This document shows, piece after piece, positions 17,601-25,980 of a stretch of DNA of 64,000 nt (positions are counted from its first letter, which is position 1; each line of letters starts with the position of its first letter). Source of the DNA: Levilactobacillus humaensis (GTDB taxonomy: Bacteria > Bacillota > Bacilli > Lactobacillales > Lactobacillaceae); the NCBI RefSeq assembly GCF_024345185.1, contig NZ_BROB01000005.1:48943-112942 (forward strand). Direction: 5' to 3'. Both the position numbers and the translations under genes were made by a program. Below the pieces are notes generated by a model, which searched no databases, was not told the DNA's origin, and saw only the letters and a program-made list of their open reading frames with translations.

Positions 17601-18270
17601 TTTAGATACAGAGGGCCTAACTTTTGCTGGTGGTGAGTGGGATGAGAGCAAGTATCATTCCTTTGTGCCAAACGAAGATAATATTCTCATGTTGAATGAT
17701 TCGGACTATTTTGGCGATTCACGTGATATTATGAATCGGTTGAAGGCGTTTCTTACTGCTACGTTTGGAGCAGTAACGGTCGAAGAAAACTTGAGTTATA
17801 TTGCTTCAGTTATTGGGAAAAAGGCAGATTCAGATGAAGCTGCTATTCGACGGTATTTCGTAGAAGACTTCTTCAAAGATCACAAAAAGATCTATCAGAA
17901 GCGGCCTATCTATTGGGAATTCAATAGTGGTCGGCACAATGGATTTAAAGCGTTGATGTATCTCCATCGATATGATTCAGATGAATTGGCCATGGTTCGA
18001 ACAAATTATCTTCATCCGTTACAAGGAAAGTATGAATTGCGAATTGACCAGTTGACCCAATTGGCTGGTAATGAAACGGTAGCTAGTCAAAAGAAACGTT
18101 ATGAAAAGGCACTTAAACATCTGGAACAACAATTAACTGAAATTAGAAAATATGATCCTTTAATTCAGCATATTGCGAACCAAAAAATCAAACTTGATTT
18201 GGATGATGGTGTTGTGGTGAACTATGATAAATTACAAGCTGGTAGTGTGATTTTATCTAAATTGAAGTAA
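14644..18270 (+). CDS. pglX: BREX adenine-specific methyltransferase PglX (expressed copy)
   Basis: 1208 residues from ATG 14644. A GTG at 14629 is in frame but overlaps the AAGGAAGAG ribosome site, so it is not the start. The SAM-binding motif is AMGSGH (338-343) and the catalytic motif NPPY (514-517) of N6-adenine methyltransferases. The long C-terminal half should hold target recognition, as in type IIL enzymes. The modified base marks self DNA in BREX. Three stretches, at residues about 196-239, 651-674 and 896-902, are repeated in inverted orientation in the second copy at 19470-21552, dividing the gene into exchangeable cassettes. Residues after about 903 are unique to this copy. The part around 16500-17280 is visibly AT-richer than the rest. 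Confidence 0.9.
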   Translation: MDKTAIKKFAVNARLSLIEGIKLKAASLGISEAGVADKLPISTSEVEYYKDELDGITGHDIVKRQRFVDELERRATKNDFKMAFHDLVEEVAYTWFNRIIAIRFMEVNDYLPSRTRVLSSTENRNEPDIMVHALDVESDLGGFSSTERDLINKALDTEQPTDMDAEYRMLFIKQANALNKNLPYLFENTNDYAELLFTPNYHDGVIQHLITDVSEDDFNVAVGGQVEIIGWLYQYYNTEPKDQAFKKKKYLESDIPAVTQLFTPDWIVKYMVDNSLGRYWIDVLQAKGDQRSDKEIANDFGWRYFMPAAKQTEQVSIQSDSAGLSTENIEKVTLIDAAMGSGHILIYAFEVFMQIYEREGYSRRDSAKLIIQNNLYGLDIDTRAFQLAYFSLMMKARATNRRFLTLGIRPNVFDIPESEDLTSTDFQELLTNEDEERTLNDVLDKFRFGNEYGSLIQFKEPVNWATIEPIANATVPAGQLSLNSVMLLENQEKLHEIIAVGKILDRKFTIGAMNPPYMGSGKMDSVLGKYVKKQFPNSKADLFAVFMERLRSLTISSGYYAMITQHAWMFLSSFEKLRQTLKEDTLINMAHLGTRAFEEIGGEVVQSTTFVFKHQTILNYIGTYERLVNFDSQQKKESAYLNAVQNDQVDYLYRTNQANFAKIPGMPIAYWASENLLHDFEIGTRMDSIVTPRQGLATASNNRFLREWFEVTYREIKFDARSIEDAKESGKKWFPYNKGGSYRKWYGNYDYVVNWENDGNEIRHFSGPNGKIRSRPQNTGYYFHEAITWPLITSGRFSMRLRLQGSIHDVSGMSAFTNKNSDLKYVLGIMNSKIGNYLTKLLNPTINLQIGNFDAIPVILSSEEKTLLIINNNIERSKDEWDMFEASWDFQRHPLLTHIADDKRNAVDGKLENAFNLWQEEALDRFDQLKANEEELNRIFIDLYGLNEELTPEVADKDVSVRLADEVRDIKSFLSYFVGVVFGRYSLDTEGLTFAGGEWDESKYHSFVPNEDNILMLNDSDYFGDSRDIMNRLKAFLTATFGAVTVEENLSYIASVIGKKADSDEAAIRRYFVEDFFKDHKKIYQKRPIYWEFNSGRHNGFKALMYLHRYDSDELAMVRTNYLHPLQGKYELRIDQLTQLAGNETVASQKKRYEKALKHLEQQLTEIRKYDPLIQHIANQKIKLDLDDGVVVNYDKLQAGSVILSKLK
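15231..15362 (+). repeat. Inverted repeat R1, copy in pglX
   Basis: 132 bp matching the reverse complement of 21421-21552 with only two mismatches; the first 90 bp (15231-15320) are identical. Similarity drops sharply just upstream of 15231, as expected for a recombination boundary. Confidence 0.9.
16594..16664 (+). repeat. Inverted repeat R2, copy in pglX
   Basis: 71 bp identical to the reverse complement of 20188-20258. It encodes the LYRTNQANFAKIPG region, just after the first, methyltransferase-bearing cassette. Confidence 0.9.
17330..17351 (+). repeat. Inverted repeat R3, copy in pglX
   Basis: 22 bp identical to the reverse complement of 19501-19522, coding for LTHIADD. It marks where the unique C-terminal 300 residues of PglX begin. 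Confidence 0.8.
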
Positions 18271-18275
18271 ACAAG

Positions 18276-18308
18276 AGGGGGTCTCTCAGTGCTGAGAGAC
18301 CCCCTTTG
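18276..18308. terminator. Terminator between pglX and integrase
   Basis: AGGGGGTCTCTCAG and CTGAGAGACCCCCT form a near-perfect 14-bp stem with a TG loop, followed by TTT. It would serve the convergent pglX and integrase genes and could limit read-through toward pglZ. Confidence 0.8.
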
Positions 18309-18326
18309 TGCCAAGTTATGTGCCAA
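18307..18326. repeat. Paired 8-base words next to integrase end (left)
   Basis: TGTGCCAA occurs twice, at 18307-18314 and 18319-18326, 12 bases apart. The inverted words occur at the other end of the integrase gene (19441-19459), which is the pattern of integrase arm-binding sites. Confidence 0.4.
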
Positions 18327-19415
18327 CTATTTTGAGGTGTTTTCCAGGATAGAAATAATCTTATCCTGGTCTTGCGATTCAAGTTCTTTGATGATGTGTA
18401 GATAGGTTGATTGTGTAGTCGTGATGTTGCTATGACCTAGTCTACGAGAAACGGAAAGAACGCTAACGCCTTTGTATAAAAGGATTGAAGCATGGGTGTG
18501 ACGTAGCCCGTGAAAGGTGATTCTCGGAATTCCTAACGTGGTGAGTTTATCTGTTAGGAGCTTATTAATCTCGGCACTGACGAGGATGTGATTCTTAGTG
18601 TTCATAAATATGGGTTGATTAGCACTGAGGGAGCGTCCGCTTTCAAAGTTCTTAAGTTGGCGGACGGTTACACTATCGATGGTGATTTCACGAATAGAAG
18701 AGGGAGTTTTTGTCTTCATGAATCCAGTCTTATATTTGTAATCCCAAGCCTTATTAACACTTATAATATGTTGATCCAGATCGATATCATTTGGGGTTAA
18801 ACCTACGATTTCACCGTACCGCATGCCAGTGACTGCGGCCAAATAAATAATCATTTCACCAATTTGTGAAGTATCAAGATTAGCTAGCAGTTTTGCCCAA
18901 TCAGCATAGTTTAAGGTCTTAGCAATCTTAGGACGCTCGTGTCCTGTGATCACAGCCTTTCGAGTTGGATCTGTTGTAATGATTTTTTCGTCTAATGCTT
19001 CGAGAATACAGGCTCTAAGCTGCTTATGGAAGCACGACACGGTTCGGCGGGCATGGGTTTCAGCAAACTTGTTCAGACGTTCTTGATAGAGCAATTTGGT
19101 CAGATCTTTTAGTTTGAGGTTCCCAAAAAGTTCAATAGCGTGTTGGGCTGTATTTTCATATTTATTGTAAGTAATAGGTGTGACCGCGTGCTTTTTATAA
19201 ACGCTAATCCAGCGCTGGTAGTAGGATACTAGGGATTCACTGCCAGATTTCACTGTTGTCAGATTAGGGTGTTCTGTTTGAATCTTACTAGCTGCTAGGA
19301 TGGCTTCAGATTTAAGCAAGAAGCCCGATTTTCGAAGCTTTTTATATTGACCATTATGGTCCTTGTAGGAAATTTCGTATTGCCAGGCATTGCCACGTTT
19401 TCGATAACTAACCAT
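18327..19415 (-). CDS. Tyrosine recombinase (phage-type integrase) of the pglX inversion module
   Basis: 362 residues. The N-terminal arm-binding domain (RKRGNAWQYEISYKDHNG) and a SAM-like core-binding domain (about 60-160) precede a catalytic domain with the full set of residues: R199 in GMRYGE, H302-x-x-R305 in HGLRHTHAS, H328 in RRLGHSN and nucleophile Y338. This is the Tn916/phage integrase class. It lies between two oppositely oriented pglX copies that share inverted repeats, not at a tRNA, so its likely job is to invert pglX segments. GGAGG seven bases before the ATG gives a strong start. It is convergent with pglX and in the same direction as the second pglX copy. The exact crossover site cannot be told from sequence. 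Confidence 0.85.
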   Translation of the reverse strand: MVSYRKRGNAWQYEISYKDHNGQYKKLRKSGFLLKSEAILAASKIQTEHPNLTTVKSGSESLVSYYQRWISVYKKHAVTPITYNKYENTAQHAIELFGNLKLKDLTKLLYQERLNKFAETHARRTVSCFHKQLRACILEALDEKIITTDPTRKAVITGHERPKIAKTLNYADWAKLLANLDTSQIGEMIIYLAAVTGMRYGEIVGLTPNDIDLDQHIISVNKAWDYKYKTGFMKTKTPSSIREITIDSVTVRQLKNFESGRSLSANQPIFMNTKNHILVSAEINKLLTDKLTTLGIPRITFHGLRHTHASILLYKGVSVLSVSRRLGHSNITTTQSTYLHIIKELESQDQDKIISILENTSK

Positions 19416-19440
19416 TTATTTTTCCTCCATTAATCTTTAA

Positions 19441-19459
19441 TTGGCACAAGTTTGTCACA
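19441..19459. repeat. Paired 8-base words next to integrase start (right)
   Basis: TTGGCACA (19441-19448) and the near copy TTGTCACA (19452-19459) are inverted relative to the TGTGCCAA pair at 18307-18326. Confidence 0.4.
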
Positions 19460-19500
19460 GATGAGCTTGTTAGCCAACGGGAGAACGACAGTGTGATAGG

Positions 19501-19522
19501 TTATCGTCAGCGATGTGAGTTA
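19501..19522 (-). repeat. Inverted repeat R3, copy in silent cassette
   Basis: 22 bp identical to the reverse complement of 17330-17351. Confidence 0.8.
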
Positions 19523-20187
19523 GCATCGGATGGTGAAGAAAGTCCCAAGATGTTTCGAAAGAGTCCCAATCGTCTTTAGCTAGTGCAATCGAATTTTCAA
19601 CGTACTCATCATTAAAGCTATTTAAGTCAAGTACTGGAAGAGCAGCAAAGTATCCCGGTTTCAAGTGAATAGTAGGATTTAAAATCTTAAAAATATAATC
19701 GGCCACTTTTGAATTTAGTAAGCCCAATAAGTAAATTAAGTTACTCTGCGAATTTTTGGCAAATGCAGAGGGTCCTGATGTGTCGTGAATACTACCTTGT
19801 TCCCTGAATCGAACACTAAATTGACCACTAGTAATATCAGACCAGGTAAGTGCCTTTTTAAAATAGTATTGCGAATTTCTAACTACAGATCTTCTCTTTC
19901 CATTAGGCCAAGTAAAGTTACGTACTTCTTCACCATTATCTTGCCAATTGACAATAAAATCGTAATTTCCAAACCATTTACGGTATGCGCCTCCTTTACT
20001 TTCTGGAAACCATTTTTTACGAGATTCAATGGCTGTATCCAGAGATGTTGCATTGAAATTTATGGCATTATATTTAACTTCATGCCAGAGTCTTAAGAAC
20101 CTATTATTGTCGGCAGTTGATAATCCTTCTCTTGGGTCAACAAACCTATCAATCCGTGTACCAACCTCAAAATCATGAATTAAGTTC

Positions 20188-20258
20188 TCACTAGCCCAAT
20201 AAGCAATCGGCATTCCCGGAATCTTCGCAAAGTTCGCTTGGTTAGTTCGATAAAGGTA
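20188..20258 (-). repeat. Inverted repeat R2, copy in silent cassette
   Basis: 71 bp identical to the reverse complement of 16594-16664. Confidence 0.9.
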
Positions 20259-21420
20259 GTTGGTTTCAGGATTAGCAATGGCTTCTAAAACCTTGTCCTT
20301 TTGCACATCCATACCGCCTTTGAAGGCCGAAAGCTTCACGTAAGTGCCAATCTTGTCAGTCTGCACGTTCTTTAATACAAACGTATTTATGGGTACAGTT
20401 GCTTCTTCAAAAGCAGAGTATTCCATCTGAATCAGGCTATCGATTTTTTCGTTTTCAATTAAATATTTTCGTAACTTCTCATAAGTTTTAATGAACATCC
20501 AGACAAATGGCGTCATGAAAGCAGCGTATCCGCCTGGCTTAATTAGGCGACTATTGTTGAATATAAAGATAGAGAATAGGTCACCAGAATAATCTGCATA
20601 GTACTTCTTAACGTATTTCTTTAGCGCTGGTTCCATCTTGTTCATATAAGGTGGATTGGTCACCACAATATCGTAGGAACGGCAAAGTACCTCGGCTATT
20701 TTTAATACGCGTGACAGCTTGGCCTTCATCATTTGAAATCCAAAAAGGTCTAAGTCATCTAATGGTACAGCATCAACTGCCGACTGTAATTTAGCAAAGT
20801 CATACAAAGTTGGATTGTCGAAATGAATAATTGAACCTAGTTCACGGGCATTGCGGAAGCGGTCAACAATATCAGCCAACTCGGACTGAGCGCTACTATC
20901 GAGCTGTTCAATGAACTCTTCTGAGATGTCATCGGTGTCTTCAAATACAAAGACATTAGGCGTTGCTTGATCAGAACGCAGAGCACGACGATTATATTGT
21001 CTGGCCTTCATCATTAGGGCAAAGTAGGCTAATTGGTAAGCTCGTTTATCAATCTCTAGGCCATACAAATTATTTTGTAGAATGAGAGTTGCCGCATCAC
21101 GAACTGAGTACCCTTGTTCGGCATAGATAGTCATGAGAACGTCAAAAGCATAGACCAAGATGTGCCCCGATCCCATAGCGTTATCAATGATCTTGAGATC
21201 TTCAACTACGCCGCTATCATCTACAACTTCAATGTCACCTGGCAATAAGAATTTCAGGTAATCACCTAAGTTACTATCAGGGTGTCTTTCTAGCCAGAAT
21301 TTTCCCAAGGAATTATCGACCATGTATTTAACAACCCAATCTGTTGTAAAAAGCTGAGTTGCTGCAGGGATATCAGCCTTTTTAACTGGACCCCCGATTA
21401 TATTCACAACCTGATCATGT

Positions 21421-21552
21421 GGTTCCGTATTATAGTACTGATACAGCCACCCAATAATCTCCACCTGACCACCAACGGCCACGTTAAAATCATCCTCGCT
21501 CACATCGGTAATCAAATGCTGAATAACACCATCGTGATAGTTGGGAGTGAAC
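21421..21552 (-). repeat. Inverted repeat R1, copy in silent cassette
   Basis: 132 bp with two mismatches to the reverse complement of 15231-15362. It ends 89 bases before the pglZ start, so the outer boundary of the invertible segment lies right against pglZ. Confidence 0.9.
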
Positions 21553-21641
21553 GATTAATTTCATAAATTCTACTGCATGCCGTACGTGTTTACGTTATGA
21601 TTAGGCTATATCATAAAACGAGTAAAGAAGGAGTAAGCACC

Positions 21642-24182
21642 GTGGCAGACGTCGACATTAATCAAATAATTAAAACTTTGAAAAAGCGATTCACCGATCA
21701 AAATCAATTTGTTTTCTGGTACGACGACAACGGTGATTTTGCGACGAGTATTGATGAGATTCAGGAAGCCTTGACGGGGATTGCCGATGTTATCGTCATG
21801 GACCCAGGTCACCAGCTGGCGACGAAGCAACGGCTATTGGCTTTGTCTTATCAGACGAAGGCGTTGGTCTATTCGCCAACTGCCGAACCGGCACTTGAGG
21901 AAGATCATTTGCGAAACATCGTGCTGTACTCTGGTACTTTTACAGCCGATTCCAAGGAAATCTTACGCAAGGAGTTAGGGTTGCCAGAGAGTTTAAAGCC
22001 CTTCATCAAGCAGTATGCTAGTTTTTTTGCCAATGCCCGCCGGCGAGCCGTCTTTTCTCGGTATGACGTTGACAGTTATAAGGCTAAACCAGAGTTAGCG
22101 ATTATGGCCGCTCTGACGCCTTTGAATCAACCGATCGTGGATTTCTTTGATCTCTTACAGGAACTACTGGTTAAAGGCGTTAAAGACAATCCTGTTCTAA
22201 AGGAGTTTTCCCGGTATGGGGTCTTGCAATCGTTCTGGGAAGAGGTCGCCGTTCGTTTCGGATATACGGGGGAAACGCCAGAACTTGAGGACTTGGTTGC
22301 AGATCTCTACGTAACCATGGCTTATCAGCAGATGGAAAAGCCAATTCCAGTCAGCTTGAAGAAGTATGATCTCAGTGAATACGCGGCGAATGTCCAGACC
22401 TTCGTTCAGCAGTTTGGTAATCGGAGCGAAACGAAAGAGTCTAGTGAGGATACTTTCGATAGCATTGCCGACTTGGTCTGGCAACAGGTAGATGGTGACC
22501 GGATCTTTAGAAACACTAAGGTCGATGATTTGGCCAAGTCTGACATGTTTCCACGTTTCGACCAACTGATCTTGTTGTGGATTCAGGAGCGGTTACAGCT
22601 TGAGGACTTGGACAGCCGGTTGAATGACCAGACAATAGCGGCGGTCACCCGACAGCGACTGAACACACACTATGGCAGTCAGCTACGTTTTTCACGGCTC
22701 TATCGCATGATGCGTAAGGCCTGGAATATTGTCCGGAAAGGCCATCAGGCGCCCGCTGAGGGGCAGCAGGCGATGATAGACCGCTATGTGGCACAAGACT
22801 ATCGCATGGATACTGATTATCGTAAATTCACCTATGACTACCAATTGGCTGGGCAACCGGAGGCCTTCTTAAAAACAAAGACGTTAATCGAGTCCATTTA
22901 TGTAAATAACTATCTAGATAAGTCCATTTATGCGTGGAATGAAACCTTTGATATGACTGAGGTTAACCCCCAACACTTACAGCGTAATTTTTATCGATTC
23001 TACATCGCACCTAAGCGGAATCGAATTGTCGTGATCATTTCCGATGCTTTCCGATTTGAGGCGGCTAAGGAGCTAGAGAAACGTTTGAGCCGAGAAGACC
23101 AAGTGACCTCACTATCGATGGATTACTTAGTGACAGGTTTGCCTTCCGTGACTTATATGGGGATGCCTCTGCTGCTTCCAAATCAAAAATTGGAATTACA
23201 AGCGCAGCAGAAGGAATTGATTGTTGATGGCCAGAAGACTGGAAATCAACAACAACGTCAAGCCATTTTACAGCATCATAATCCTAAGAGTGCCACTTAC
23301 AGTTTGAAAGATCTGGAAGGGGAAATGTCTAAGGACCTGCGGACGAAGTTTGCTGGGCAAGAGGTTGTGTACATTTACCATAATAAGGTCGATGCGGTTG
23401 GTGACAATCAGAAGACAGAAGATGATGTCTTCAAGGCAACCGATGATGCCATAACTGAGATTCATCAGTTGATTACGCGGTTACGAACATTGGGAATTGC
23501 GCATATCTATGTGACGGCTGATCATGGGTATCTCTATCGCCACGATCGCTTAGAGGCAACTGACAAGATCGAAGTTGAGACCGACGAGAACGATGTGAAA
23601 TCTCAACGTTACTTAGTAACGCCACGAGACTTTAATTTACCAGGGGTTGGTCGACAAAGACTAAGTGATATTCTAGCGAATAGGTCTGATGAACGGTATG
23701 TTTATTATCCCAAGACAGCGAATGTTTTTAGGGCAGTCGGGTCATTTAACTATGTTCACGGTGGTTCCTCATTGCAAGAAATGGTTGTGCCATTGCTAGA
23801 GGTGAAGACGACTTCTAATCGTTCAGCGGCACAGGATGTGACGTTGGAACTCTTCAGTATGAATCGGCAGATTACGGCATTGACAGTGCCGCTAGTTTTA
23901 CGTCAAGCAGAACCGATCAGTGCGACGGTTATTCCGGCTGAATTTACCTTGTACTTTGTTAACGATCAAGGCCAACAAATCTCTGGCCAACAGACGATTA
24001 ATGCCAATAGTCGGGCAGAATCAGTCAAGGACCGCATGCAAAGTATTCAGTTGATCTTAGCTGATAGAACTTACGACAAGACCAAGACTTATTCCTTGGT
24101 GATTGAAAATCAACGCAGTCACGAGAAAACGGAAATTCCGTTTACGATGGATATCGCTGATCTTAACGACTTTAATTTTTAA
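21642..24182 (+). CDS. pglZ: BREX protein PglZ, alkaline phosphatase superfamily
   Basis: 846 residues from GTG 21642, which follows AAGAAGGAG with good spacing; the in-frame ATG at 21597 has no ribosome site. The N-terminal part FVFWYDDNGDF is typical of BREX-1 PglZ. The central phosphatase-like domain shows IISDAFRFEAAKEL (metal-ligand D468) and YVTADHGYLYRHD (D627, H628). PglZ is a core BREX protein that works with PglX; its enzyme activity is not settled. The gene is cut off from brxABC-pglX by the inverted integrase module, so it needs its own promoter or long read-through; I see no strong promoter in the 89 bases before it. No brxL follows; the next gene is brnQ. Confidence 0.88.
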   Translation: MADVDINQIIKTLKKRFTDQNQFVFWYDDNGDFATSIDEIQEALTGIADVIVMDPGHQLATKQRLLALSYQTKALVYSPTAEPALEEDHLRNIVLYSGTFTADSKEILRKELGLPESLKPFIKQYASFFANARRRAVFSRYDVDSYKAKPELAIMAALTPLNQPIVDFFDLLQELLVKGVKDNPVLKEFSRYGVLQSFWEEVAVRFGYTGETPELEDLVADLYVTMAYQQMEKPIPVSLKKYDLSEYAANVQTFVQQFGNRSETKESSEDTFDSIADLVWQQVDGDRIFRNTKVDDLAKSDMFPRFDQLILLWIQERLQLEDLDSRLNDQTIAAVTRQRLNTHYGSQLRFSRLYRMMRKAWNIVRKGHQAPAEGQQAMIDRYVAQDYRMDTDYRKFTYDYQLAGQPEAFLKTKTLIESIYVNNYLDKSIYAWNETFDMTEVNPQHLQRNFYRFYIAPKRNRIVVIISDAFRFEAAKELEKRLSREDQVTSLSMDYLVTGLPSVTYMGMPLLLPNQKLELQAQQKELIVDGQKTGNQQQRQAILQHHNPKSATYSLKDLEGEMSKDLRTKFAGQEVVYIYHNKVDAVGDNQKTEDDVFKATDDAITEIHQLITRLRTLGIAHIYVTADHGYLYRHDRLEATDKIEVETDENDVKSQRYLVTPRDFNLPGVGRQRLSDILANRSDERYVYYPKTANVFRAVGSFNYVHGGSSLQEMVVPLLEVKTTSNRSAAQDVTLELFSMNRQITALTVPLVLRQAEPISATVIPAEFTLYFVNDQGQQISGQQTINANSRAESVKDRMQSIQLILADRTYDKTKTYSLVIENQRSHEKTEIPFTMDIADLNDFNF

Positions 24183-24207
24183 AATTAGAAAATGATTAAA
24201 ATACCCA

Positions 24208-24236
24208 TTGACCTGTAACCTTCACACGCCTATAAT
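24208..24236 (+). promoter_or_regulatory. Promoter of brnQ T-box transcript
   Basis: TTGACC (24208-24213), a 17-base spacer, then TATAAT (24231-24236). Confidence 0.85.
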
Positions 24237-24240
24237 CAGT

Positions 24241-24501
24241 CTCAATACTTCAAAAACGTTGAGGAAAAAAGTAACCGACGGGGCGTTGCCAAGTGAGTCA
24301 CGGTAAGTGGAAAGTGATCAACTACCGCCGGTGAAAATCATTTCCGAGTTCGCGACTGAATCAGTAGGTACGCGTGGTGGCCACCATTATCTGGCTAGCG
24401 GATGTTAGTCCGCGATAAGCGTTGCGGGTGACCGCAACATAAAAGGTGGTACCGTTCTACTCGTAGAGCCCTTTTCCCGTGATGGGAGAGGGGCTCTTTT
24501 T
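24241..24501 (+). promoter_or_regulatory. T-box riboswitch, probable isoleucine specifier
   Basis: The leader has the conserved T-box AAAGGTGGTACCG at 24442-24454, followed by a terminator stem (24465-24497) and TTTTT. The antiterminator would use the T-box. GTGAAAATCATTT at 24331-24343 fits the stem I specifier loop, with ATC (Ile) at 24337-24339. Uncharged tRNA would allow read-through into brnQ. The T-box call is firm; the codon is inference. Confidence 0.85.
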
Positions 24502-24541
24502 GATGTTATGGAGATAAATGACTAGCTATGGAGGCATCAAT

Positions 24542-25924
24542 ATGGAAAATGCAGACGTCACCCCCAAGAAAAGTTGGGGTCAATTATTCGTGGTGAGTTC
24601 CCTGATTTTTGGCATGTTCTTTGGGTCTGGTAACTTAATTTTCCCAGTACATCTCGGGCAAATGGCCGGGCACAACTGGTTCTTAGCGGCGTTAGGATTT
24701 GCCATTTCTGGCTCACTATTTCCGCTATTGGCAATTTTGGCGGTGGTGGTGACTAAGAGTGATGGCCTCTTCGACCTCGCTAAACCCGTGGGTCGGCATT
24801 ACGCCGCCCTCTTCCTAGTTCTGGTTCACCTGACCATCGGACCATTCTTCGGGACCCCCAGGACGGCGGCCACGGCCTATGAGATGGCGGTTCAGCCCTT
24901 TCTACCCACCCGTTTCAATACGGTGGGGATGCTAATTTTCACGGCCCTCTTCTTCGGCGCTGCCTATATTCTGGCCACGCACCAGAATAATCTGGTAAAG
25001 GTCGTAGGAAAGTACCTCAATGCTGGCTTCCTGCTAATGCTGGCGGTCATCTTCGTCGTGGCCTTTCTCAATCCAATGGGGAACCTCCAACACGCCGCCA
25101 CGCTGACCTATCAAACGCATGCGACGGTTCACGGCTTCCTCGAGGGCTACAACACTGTCGATGCTGTGGCATTGTTGGCGCTGAGTGTGACCTTTGTCCA
25201 CGCCGTTCGGGGACTGGGCTATCATGACCGTGAGCTTACCAAGTTGACTGCTCAGGCAGGGGCCTTGAGTATTGGCCTAGAGATCCTCATCTACTTCGGC
25301 TTGGTATTACTGGGGGCCTTCAGCCTCAGTCGCCTCAGCCTATCCGCTAATGGTGGGGTGGCCCTGTCGCAGATTGTCGGGCACTACTTTAGTAATTTTG
25401 GCACGCTATTTCTCGGGGTCTTGGTGACCCTGGGCGTCTTCACCACGGCGCTGGGGTTGGTCACGTCGTTTGCCCAGGACTTCCACAAACTCTTTCCGCG
25501 GGTCAGCTATCTCGCTTGGTTACGGGTCACGACGCTGGTTTCTTTCCTGGTCGCTAACGCCGGTCTCGATACCATCATTGCCTGGTCCTTACCGGTGTTG
25601 ATGCTCCTTTATCCATTGTCTTTAGCCCTGATTTTGGTCGCCTTGACCGTGGCTAATCGGCCGTACGCCGGCATCGTCTACAAACTCACGATTGCCTTTA
25701 CGGTCGTGCCGGCCGTTCTGGACATGCTCAACAGTGCTCCGGCCGTCGTGACACAGTTGGCGCCGGTCCACGCCGCCTTGGCCGTTTACCATTCAGTCGT
25801 ACCATTTGCCAGTCTTGGGTTAGGCTGGCTAGTGCCGACCTTCCTGGGATTTGCCTTAGGCATCGCCTGGGGTCGGCTACGGTGGGCGTTGGAACCCATG
25901 ACGGCACCGGATCAGGATCGCTAA
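24542..25924 (+). CDS. brnQ: Branched-chain amino acid transporter BrnQ
   Basis: 460 residues from ATG 24542, seven bases after GGAGG (an upstream ATG at 24518 lacks a good site). The protein is almost all hydrophobic, with about 12 membrane segments. The N-terminal FGMFFGSGNLIFPVHLGQ and following FGTPRTAATAYEMA are signatures of the LIVCS sodium-coupled branched-chain amino acid family. It imports Leu, Ile and Val through the cell membrane. The T-box leader ties its expression to low charged tRNA, probably tRNA-Ile. It directly follows the BREX island and is probably the first core gene to the right of it. Confidence 0.9.
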   Translation: MENADVTPKKSWGQLFVVSSLIFGMFFGSGNLIFPVHLGQMAGHNWFLAALGFAISGSLFPLLAILAVVVTKSDGLFDLAKPVGRHYAALFLVLVHLTIGPFFGTPRTAATAYEMAVQPFLPTRFNTVGMLIFTALFFGAAYILATHQNNLVKVVGKYLNAGFLLMLAVIFVVAFLNPMGNLQHAATLTYQTHATVHGFLEGYNTVDAVALLALSVTFVHAVRGLGYHDRELTKLTAQAGALSIGLEILIYFGLVLLGAFSLSRLSLSANGGVALSQIVGHYFSNFGTLFLGVLVTLGVFTTALGLVTSFAQDFHKLFPRVSYLAWLRVTTLVSFLVANAGLDTIIAWSLPVLMLLYPLSLALILVALTVANRPYAGIVYKLTIAFTVVPAVLDMLNSAPAVVTQLAPVHAALAVYHSVVPFASLGLGWLVPTFLGFALGIAWGRLRWALEPMTAPDQDR

Positions 25925-25980
25925 CGCTTTTTTTCGCAAGCTAAACGGGTTATCATTGACCTAAAAGGGTGGTGAGTCTC

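Larger units (their letters stand above)
19470..21552 (-). pseudogene. pglX2: Silent, 5'-less and 3'-less second pglX cassette
   Basis: On the minus strand this carries a PglX-like open frame (681 codons from an internal ATG at 21515; homology begins at 21552). It has the SAM motif AMGSGH and NPPYMN, so the catalytic core is intact, but it lacks the first ~195 residues and the last ~300 of PglX. It ends in an unrelated short tail (CRSPVG) soon after the R3 repeat. It shares repeats R1, R2 and R3 with the expressed gene in the same order but inverted. Between repeats the two proteins are similar but clearly diverged; the R2-R3 interval is 665 bp in both. It has no convincing ribosome site, so it is best read as a storage cassette for recombination. 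It would become active only after inversion. Confidence 0.85.

Noticed and set aside
18327..21552. Integrase plus second pglX as a separate integrated mobile element
   Set aside because: No attachment-site duplication, tRNA or cargo is seen, and the inverted repeats to the neighbouring pglX explain the arrangement better as an inversion module.
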